Source: an uncultured Clostridia bacterium (GTDB lineage Bacteria > Bacillota > Clostridia > Oscillospirales > Ruminococcaceae). Taken from it: DNA of 40,331 nt. Every line of letters starts with the position of its first letter. Within the stretch, counting starts at the first letter, position 1. A program made the position numbers and the translations under genes. The stretch is from assembly GCA_947631575.1 (NCBI GenBank), contig CANRLW010000010.1, forward strand, positions 1-40,331, in the 5' to 3' direction. Shown here in pieces: positions 34,292 to 40,331 of the stretch. The notes under the pieces were generated by a model that ran no database searches, was not told the origin of the DNA, and saw only the letters and a list, made by a program, of their open reading frames with translations.

Positions 34292-34621
34292 GTATATATT
34301 TTCGGACTGTATAGAAAGATAAATCGCGGGCTGCATAGCAGTTCGGTTTTATCAACAGCATGAATTTGGAACTTTGGGCTGATGCCCTTTTATATATGTT
34401 TCGGTAATACTTTCGGACTTTATATTGAATAAGTATGACCGGGCGCTTAATTATTTTTTGCCGAATATCCATAACTATAATTCCGCGATACATTTTTTCG
34501 TCTTGTAAATCTTTCCTGTTATTTTTTTGCCACGATTCGCGGCTACATACTGTGCGCTGTTTTTTTAAATGGGTCTTTGGCGTTTGCGGGGTTTTATAAT
34601 ACTTCGCAGAAAGGAAAATTT
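34292..34621 (+). promoter_or_regulatory. Long structured leader of the RNase J gene
   Basis: About 330 nt between promoter and start codon. A compound hairpin GATAAATCG .. CGGTTTTATC encloses GGCTGC-ATA-GCAGTT near 34318-34351. A small GGGC-TGAT-GCCC-TTTT hairpin lies near 34376-34391. TTTCGGACT occurs as a direct repeat near 34302 and 34412. This could be a cis-regulator or contain a separate small RNA; I cannot match it to a known family. Confidence 0.4.
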
Positions 34622-36499
34622 ATGGGATTATTGTCGGAAAATAAGCTCACTATCGAATCGGAAAAAATTTCCGGAAAAGCAAATAAAACCGTTTTGGGAA
34701 CAAAAAAGCAGACGCGAACTCCCATTATGAAAAGTATGCCCGTTCTGCAAAACAAGCCTGTCCTCAGGAGCAGAGACAACACCTCTGCCTTAAATCAAAG
34801 CCAGACCTATGTTCGCAGAACAGTCAAAGAAAAGCCGCGTTCAACGCCCGTCAGGTTTATAGCGCTCGGCGGGCTTAATGAAATAGGAAAGAACCTTTAT
34901 GTCTACGAGTGTTCTAACGATATGTTCATAGTTGACTGCGGAATAGCTTTTCCCGATGAGGAAATGCTCGGAGTAGATCTTGTTGTGCCTGATTTCACCT
35001 ATATCGAAAAGAACAAGGAGAAATTAAGGGGAATTGTCATAACCCACGGTCATGAGGATCATATAGGCGGACTTCCTTATCTTCTGAAAAAGATAAACGT
35101 CCCCGTATACGGCACAAGACTGACTTTAGGACTTGTCGAAGGAAAACTCAAAGAACACGGTCTGCTTTCGTCCGTTTCGCTCAATGTTGTAGAACCCCGC
35201 CAGAATGTCAGAATGGGCTGTATGAGCGTTGAGTTTATCAGGGTCAATCACTCGATTCCCGATTCCTGCGCGGTGGCTATCCATACCCCCGCGGGCGTTA
35301 TAGTACACACGGGCGACTTTAAAGTTGACTATACGCCGATCGAGGGCGGGATAATAGACCTTGCGAGATTCGGAGAGCTTGGAAACAGAGGCGTGCTTGC
35401 GCTTATGAGCGAAAGCACGAATGTAGAACGCCCCGGATATACGAAAAGTGAACGTTCTGTCGGCGAGAGCTTTCATGGGCTTTTCGACAGGGCAGAGGGC
35501 AGAAGAATAATCATCGCGACATTTTCGAGCAATATCCACAGGATACAGCAGATAATAAATGAGGCCGTCAGACACGGGCGCAGGGTCGCTGTTTCGGGAA
35601 GAAGTATGACGAACGTCATAGCAAAGGCTGTAGAGCTGAATTATATAAGCGTTCCCGACAACACCCTGATTGATATAGACGAAGTAAATAATTACGACCC
35701 CGAAGAACTTGTAATTGCCACAACGGGAAGTCAGGGAGAACCGCTTTCCGCGCTTTCGAGAATGTCGAGCGGCGATCATAAGCAGGTAACCATAACCCCC
35801 AATGATTTTATAATCATATCCGCAAATCCCATACCGGGAAACGAAAAGCTGGTTACAAAGGTCGTAAACGAGCTTATGAAACAGGGCGCGGAGGTCATCT
35901 ACGAAAGCATGTACGAAGTCCATGTTTCGGGACACGCATGCCAGGAAGAGCTTAAAATGATGATCTCCCTTACAAAGCCGAAATTCTTTGTTCCTATCCA
36001 CGGAGAATATAAGCACCTCAAAAAGCATACCATCTTAGCCCACGGAATGGGTATCCCCGAGGATAACACGTTTATCGCGGGGCTTGGCGACGTTCTTGAA
36101 ACGGACGGAGTGGATATGAAATTTGCGGGAGTCGTTCCGAGCGGAATGGTCATGGTAGACGGCTCGGGAGTAGGCGACGTTGGAAGTGTTGTTCTCCGCG
36201 ACAGAAAGCACCTCTCCGAGGACGGCGTTATAATCGTTGTCGCGACTATAGACCGCGAAAGCGGAAAGACTGTCGCGGGACCCGATATAGTGTCGAGGGG
36301 ATTTGTCTATGTCCGCGAGAGCGAAGAGTTGTTGGAAGAGGCAAGAGAGGTCGTAAAGAATATAATGGACGACCTTCTTGAAAGAAACGTCCGCGAGTGG
36401 GGAAATATAAAGTCAGCCATGCGCGACGGGCTTTCGGATTATATCTATACAAAGACGAAAAGAAGTCCGATGATTTTGCCGATAATAATGGAGATCTGA
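34622..36499 (+). CDS. Ribonuclease J
   Basis: A 625-residue metallo-beta-lactamase/beta-CASP ribonuclease with endo- and 5'-exonuclease activity, central to mRNA decay and rRNA maturation. The core starts at about Arg78 (RFIALGGLNEIGKN); the zinc motif THGHEDHIGG has His142, His144, Asp146 and His147. The beta-CASP part has ATFSSNIHRIQQ, SGRSM and VHVSGHACQEELKMM. Residues 1-75 are a basic, low-complexity extension, making it longer than the usual about 555 residues. I start at ATG 34622 because AAAGGA lies six bases upstream; the in-frame ATG at 34577 lacks a ribosome site. gdpP follows after 36 bases. Confidence 0.95.
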   Translation: MGLLSENKLTIESEKISGKANKTVLGTKKQTRTPIMKSMPVLQNKPVLRSRDNTSALNQSQTYVRRTVKEKPRSTPVRFIALGGLNEIGKNLYVYECSNDMFIVDCGIAFPDEEMLGVDLVVPDFTYIEKNKEKLRGIVITHGHEDHIGGLPYLLKKINVPVYGTRLTLGLVEGKLKEHGLLSSVSLNVVEPRQNVRMGCMSVEFIRVNHSIPDSCAVAIHTPAGVIVHTGDFKVDYTPIEGGIIDLARFGELGNRGVLALMSESTNVERPGYTKSERSVGESFHGLFDRAEGRRIIIATFSSNIHRIQQIINEAVRHGRRVAVSGRSMTNVIAKAVELNYISVPDNTLIDIDEVNNYDPEELVIATTGSQGEPLSALSRMSSGDHKQVTITPNDFIIISANPIPGNEKLVTKVVNELMKQGAEVIYESMYEVHVSGHACQEELKMMISLTKPKFFVPIHGEYKHLKKHTILAHGMGIPEDNTFIAGLGDVLETDGVDMKFAGVVPSGMVMVDGSGVGDVGSVVLRDRKHLSEDGVIIVVATIDRESGKTVAGPDIVSRGFVYVRESEELLEEAREVVKNIMDDLLERNVREWGNIKSAMRDGLSDYIYTKTKRSPMILPIIMEI

Positions 36500-36535
36500 T
36501 AGATAAAAAAGCCGATTTGAAAAGGCGGTGATGGC

Positions 36536-38599
36536 TTGAGAAATTTTTACAGGAGCAACGTCCTTCTTGCGATAGTATGCGCGCTTATTGCCGCGGTTAT
36601 TGTGATAGACGTATATGTTTTCAGACATGAGCCTGTTATTTTCTGGATATCGCTCCCGCTCCTGCTGGGAGTTTCGGGCGTAGCTCTGGGAAAACTGTTT
36701 CAGATAAGACAGAGCGAGTTTCGCTATTTTGAACAGCTATCCGACGAGATAAAGGGTACTCAGAGAAATTCGCTCGTAGATTTTCCCATGCCCATGGCTA
36801 TAGTCGACAACAACAGAACCGTTATCTGGAGCAACGACAGCTTTAACGAGGAGTTTTTCACTCCCAGTGAGGAACAGTATTCTATAGACGATGTTACGGA
36901 AATGCCGCTCGCTTTGTTCGGCTCGGAGGGCAGAGAGATCCGCTTTGAGGACAAGTGGTTCAGGGTATACTCAAATTCTCACAGTTTCAGCGTTGATGAA
37001 AAGATACTCAAAAAACAGCTTTTTGAACCCGAACAGCCCGAGCAGGACAACGAGACCATAACCATGCTCATTTTCCGCGATATAACCAACTTTAAAAAGC
37101 TGAAAATGACGCACGAAAAATCAAAGCCTATAGTTATGATAGTTATGGTCGATAACTATGAGGAGCTGCTTTCCGGAGCAAAGGAAAGTGAAAGAGCATA
37201 TGTCACCATACAGGTCGACAGGCTCATTGAGGAATATTTTGCGGAAAAAAAGGCAGTTCTGAAAAAAATAACGGGCGACAAATTTCTTATAGTTCTCGAA
37301 AGACAATACCTAGATGAAATGATAAGCGAAAAGATGTCGCTTATAAATAAGGCTCATGAAATTATCGTCCGCGACAGAGCCGCAGTTACGCTTTCAATAG
37401 GCGTAGGAGATACGGCAGAGTCGTTGGCACAGGGCGAGAGGTTCGCGAGCGAGATGATAGAAAAGGCTCTCGAAAGAGGCGGCGACCAGGCGCTTATAAA
37501 AACAGCGAACGGCTTTAACGCGTTCGGCGCTGCGTCACCCGGCAGAGAGCGCACGGGAAAAGTAAAGATACGTCTTGCGGCGGAAAATATCAAAAGCCTT
37601 ATAAGTACCGCAGATACTGTGTACATAATGGGACACAGCTATGCGGATTTCGACAGCGCAGGCTCTGCGATAGGGCTTACCTGCGCAATAAGAAGAATGG
37701 GCATACCCGCGTATACCGTCGCGTGGTTCAGAGATGAAACAAAGACAAACGCCAAAGCCCTTTTTGACAAGTTCAGCGATTATGACACTTCCGTTGCTAT
37801 CGAGCCCGAAGAGGCAAAAAAATGGATAACGGATAAGTCTGTGCTTATAGTCGTTGATACGCATATTCTTAAAAAGCTTGAGGACAAAGAGCTTTACGAA
37901 ATGGCAAAGAAAAACCGCGTTGTTATAGTCGATCATCACCGACTGAGCGCGGGAGCAATAACCGAGTTCGGCGTAAGATGTCAGGAAAGCAATGCCTCGT
38001 CCGCCGCGGAGCTTGTGACAGAGCTTATACAGTATTTCAGCGCGGACGCGCTTATAAATGCGCGCGAGGCGGAGGCTCTGCTTGCGGGCATAATGCTCGA
38101 CACAAAGGATTTTGTCATGCGTTCGGGAGTTTCAACGTTTGAGGCAGCGGCGTATCTTAAAAAGCAGGGCGCGGACACTATCGCCGTTAAAAAGCTGTTC
38201 GACACAACTATTGAAAACAAGATGAGAAAAGCGAAGATAATTTCTTCCGCGGAGATATACCGTGGAAAATGCGCTATCTCAAAGGTGAGCGAGAGCTTTT
38301 CGGGGCTGCGTATAGTATGCGCACAGGCGGCTGACGAAATGCTGTATATAAACAGCGTTGACGCGGCGTTTACTGTCTATCCGATAGAAAACGGCTGGGG
38401 AGTGAGCGCGAGATCTTTAGGAAAAATAAATGTTCAGGTCATCATGGAAAATCTGGGAACAAATCCCGACGACGGCGGCGGTCATCAGTCAATGGCGGGA
38501 GCGCAGCTATACGGCTGTACGCTTGACGAGGCATATGACAAGCTGACAAAAGCCATAGATGTATATTTCTCGAATGTGCCTGAAGAACCTAAAAAATAG
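36536..38599 (+). CDS. gdpP: Cyclic-di-AMP phosphodiesterase GdpP
   Basis: A 687-residue membrane phosphodiesterase that hydrolyses c-di-AMP and so affects potassium and cell-wall homeostasis. Two N-terminal membrane helices (about 8-27 and 33-51) precede a degenerate PAS region (about 75-190) and a modified GGDEF domain (about 195-320, ending TLSIGVG). The DHH domain has GHSYADFDS (His367, Asp371, Asp373) and VVDTH, then VDHH (466-468). The DHHA1 domain ends with GGGHQSMAGAQ. The start is TTG at 36536, with AGGCGGTG at 36523-36530 upstream. The gdpP-rplI-dnaB order is conserved in Firmicutes. Confidence 0.94.
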   Translation: MRNFYRSNVLLAIVCALIAAVIVIDVYVFRHEPVIFWISLPLLLGVSGVALGKLFQIRQSEFRYFEQLSDEIKGTQRNSLVDFPMPMAIVDNNRTVIWSNDSFNEEFFTPSEEQYSIDDVTEMPLALFGSEGREIRFEDKWFRVYSNSHSFSVDEKILKKQLFEPEQPEQDNETITMLIFRDITNFKKLKMTHEKSKPIVMIVMVDNYEELLSGAKESERAYVTIQVDRLIEEYFAEKKAVLKKITGDKFLIVLERQYLDEMISEKMSLINKAHEIIVRDRAAVTLSIGVGDTAESLAQGERFASEMIEKALERGGDQALIKTANGFNAFGAASPGRERTGKVKIRLAAENIKSLISTADTVYIMGHSYADFDSAGSAIGLTCAIRRMGIPAYTVAWFRDETKTNAKALFDKFSDYDTSVAIEPEEAKKWITDKSVLIVVDTHILKKLEDKELYEMAKKNRVVIVDHHRLSAGAITEFGVRCQESNASSAAELVTELIQYFSADALINAREAEALLAGIMLDTKDFVMRSGVSTFEAAAYLKKQGADTIAVKKLFDTTIENKMRKAKIISSAEIYRGKCAISKVSESFSGLRIVCAQAADEMLYINSVDAAFTVYPIENGWGVSARSLGKINVQVIMENLGTNPDDGGGHQSMAGAQLYGCTLDEAYDKLTKAIDVYFSNVPEEPKK

Positions 38600-38623
38600 G
38601 AATAACGAAAGGAGAACCGGATT

Positions 38624-39076
38624 ATGAAAGTTATCTTGCTTGCAGATGTAAACGGAACGGGGAAAAAAGGCGAGGTCAAAGAAGTAAAGGACGGCTATGC
38701 GATAAACGGACTTATCAGAAAGGGTCTCGCACAAGAGGCCACCCCCCAGAACCTTAATCTTTTAAAGGGTCAGCAGGACGCGGCACAGCATAAGATCGAT
38801 GTTGAAAAAGCCAACGCAAAGGCTATAGCGGAAAAGTTAGATGGAAAGACCGTCTGTGTAAAAGCAAAAGCGGGACAGAACGGAAGGCTTTTCGGAACGG
38901 TGACTTCAAAAGAAGTTTCGGCTGAAATAAAGAAGTCGTTTGGTGTAGATGTTGATAAGAAAAAGATAAACATTCCCATGAAGATAGAGGGCTTTGGCGT
39001 TTATTCCGTTGAGGCTAAACTTTATGCGGGCATATCCGCCAAGTTTTCGGTTGAGGTAACAGAGGAGGCGAAATAA
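38624..39076 (+). CDS. rplI: 50S ribosomal protein L9
   Basis: A 150-residue large-subunit protein binding 23S rRNA. The N-terminal domain [31 protein letters not shown] and a long connecting helix (about 45-75) lead to the C-terminal domain with GKLFGSVT-like [12 protein letters not shown]. Length is standard. AAGGAG lies 10 bases before the ATG. Its TAA overlaps the dnaB ATG by one base. Confidence 0.97.
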   Translation: MKVILLADVNGTGKKGEVKEVKDGYAINGLIRKGLAQEATPQNLNLLKGQQDAAQHKIDVEKANAKAIAEKLDGKTVCVKAKAGQNGRLFGTVTSKEVSAEIKKSFGVDVDKKKINIPMKIEGFGVYSVEAKLYAGISAKFSVEVTEEAK

Positions 39077-40331
39077 TGTCTGCCGCTGATTTTGAGGGAA
39101 TAAATCTCCCGTGCAATGTCGGAGCGGAAAAGTCCGTTTTGGGGTGCGTCTTTGCGGACAACAGCAGAAAAGGCGTTCTCAGCGAGGTCATCGGAAGTCT
39201 CCGCGCGGAGCATTTCTATGTAGAATTGCATGCAAGCATTTACAGCGTTATGATGAGACTGTATCTCGCAGGTTCAAGACTTGATACGGTAGTTATACTC
39301 AATGAATGTATAAAAGAAGGAATATTTGAAAACGAAGAAGAGGCTGCGGCGCGCGCAAAAGAGTTTCTTGACGCAGCTCCGAGTTATTCTGCGATAACGT
39401 CATACGCTAAGATCGTAATAGAAAAATACATGCTCCGAAGTCTTATACTTGCCGCAAACGATATTATCAAATCGGCTAGCTCCGAAACAGACGGCGCGGA
39501 TAAAGCATTAGACCTCGCAGAGCATAAAATTTACGACATCAGAGCCGGCGAAGAAGACAGAAGTCTTACGCATATAAGCGGCATTGTTTTCGAGAGGATA
39601 AAAGACCTGACGGAGCTTGCAAAAGAGTCCGCCAAAAACAACGGAAAGCCCGTGCTTAAAGGTTTTGAAACGGGATTTTCGGAGGTCGATAAAAAGCTTT
39701 TCGGACTCAACGCGTCAGACTTGCTCATTCTTGCGGCAAGACCCGGAATGGGGAAAACGTCGTTTGCGATGAATATAGCCGTAAATGTGGCGAAAAAATA
39801 CCGCGACAGGACCGTTTGTGTCTTTAGCCTCGAAATGTCAAAAGAACAGCTCGTTGCAAGAATGATCTCCTCCGAGGCGCTCCTTTCGTCCGAGTCAATG
39901 AAAACGGGAATTATCTCAAACGATAAATGGTCAAGCATAACAGAATCCGCCGATGTTTTGTCACAGCTCCCGATATACATCGACGATACTCCCGTTTGCA
40001 GCGTTACAACAGTCAAATCAAAGCTGAGGAGAATTAAGGGGCTGGGACTTGTGGTTATAGATTATCTCCAGCTTATGACTTCCGTAAATGATTACCATGG
40101 AAACAGAGTAGCCGAGATCTCGGAAATAACCAGAGATCTGAAAGTATTGGCAAAAGAGCTGAACGTTCCCGTGATTGTCCTTTCCCAGCTCGCGAGAGGA
40201 GCTGAAAAGCGCGAGGACAAGCGCCCGCTTTTGTCAGACCTCAGAGATTCGGGTTCTATAGAGCAGGACGCGGATATAGTTATGTTTTTGTACAGAGACA
40301 GCTATTATGACGCCTCAAATCCGAACAAGGA
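39076..40331 (+). CDS. dnaB: Replicative DNA helicase DnaB (3' partial)
   Basis: The first 418 residues of the hexameric replicative helicase, open to the right edge. The N-terminal domain (about 10-150; NVGAEKSVLGCVF) interacts with primase; the linker follows. The RecA-like domain has Walker A ARPGMGKTS (about 223-231), FSLEMSKEQL (about 253-262), Walker B VVIDYLQLM and SQLARGAEKRED with LSDLRDSGSIEQDADIV. The ATG overlaps the rplI stop (TAATG), with GAGGAGG upstream. Only the last few dozen codons are missing. Confidence 0.96.
   Translation, partial: MSAADFEGINLPCNVGAEKSVLGCVFADNSRKGVLSEVIGSLRAEHFYVELHASIYSVMMRLYLAGSRLDTVVILNECIKEGIFENEEEAAARAKEFLDAAPSYSAITSYAKIVIEKYMLRSLILAANDIIKSASSETDGADKALDLAEHKIYDIRAGEEDRSLTHISGIVFERIKDLTELAKESAKNNGKPVLKGFETGFSEVDKKLFGLNASDLLILAARPGMGKTSFAMNIAVNVAKKYRDRTVCVFSLEMSKEQLVARMISSEALLSSESMKTGIISNDKWSSITESADVLSQLPIYIDDTPVCSVTTVKSKLRRIKGLGLVVIDYLQLMTSVNDYHGNRVAEISEITRDLKVLAKELNVPVIVLSQLARGAEKREDKRPLLSDLRDSGSIEQDADIVMFLYRDSYYDASNPNK

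Noticed and set aside
35126-36028. 300-aa minus-strand open frame
   Set aside because: Antisense shadow of RNase J; composition reflects the codon bias of the real gene.

Overview
The window is a piece of a low-to-mid GC, endospore-forming Firmicutes (Clostridia) chromosome, most likely an Oscillospiraceae/Ruminococcaceae-type gut anaerobe. That is an inference from the sporulation protease SpoIVB, the mreBCD cell-shape operon, the RNase J - GdpP - rplI - dnaB order typical of Firmicutes, the AGGAGG-type ribosome sites and the TTGACA/TATAAT promoters.

Left part (1 to about 15.6 kb, perhaps to 16.8 kb) is accessory DNA. It opens with the 3' end of a mobC-like gene overlapping a MobP-type relaxase (TTG start at 49), then a small element gene between two copies of a 29-nt stem-loop motif. 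The rest is a single six-gene minus-strand operon (15174 down to 2465) from one near-consensus promoter: a C5 cytosine methyltransferase with an N-terminal HTH, an Eco47II-family restriction enzyme, a 535-aa protein with an N-terminal zinc ribbon, a 914-aa coiled-coil protein, a 337-aa unknown protein and a 1743-aa DEAH helicase with a C-terminal DUF1998/MZB zinc motif. The order methylase / unknown / unknown / giant DUF1998 helicase matches Druantia type II anti-phage defence (DruM-F-G-E). Here a type II restriction enzyme and one extra unknown gene are built in. This is the most unusual thing in the window.

Upstream of the operon (15.3-15.6 kb) two divergent consensus promoters drive two very short transcripts. 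One encodes a 17-residue hydrophobic peptide resembling a type I toxin; the other is an apparently non-coding RNA ending in a strong terminator. An XRE repressor and a divergent SHOCT membrane protein follow.

From about 17.1 kb the sequence is chromosomal backbone. A plus-strand run holds mreB-mreC-mreD-PBP2-minD-mgsA (elongation machinery with a MinD lacking its usual membrane-targeting tail), closed by a terminator, then a MATE transporter and recO. A two-repeat YegP-like protein sits alone. A 0.7-kb gene-free segment (26.3-27.0 kb) is packed with perfect hairpins. The minus strand then carries asnB and a cysteine desulfurase/DUF3343 pair. A Clp ATPase lacking a full M-domain converges on spoIVB. 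Finally, RNase J (long leader and N-terminal extension), gdpP, rplI and the start of dnaB run to the right edge.
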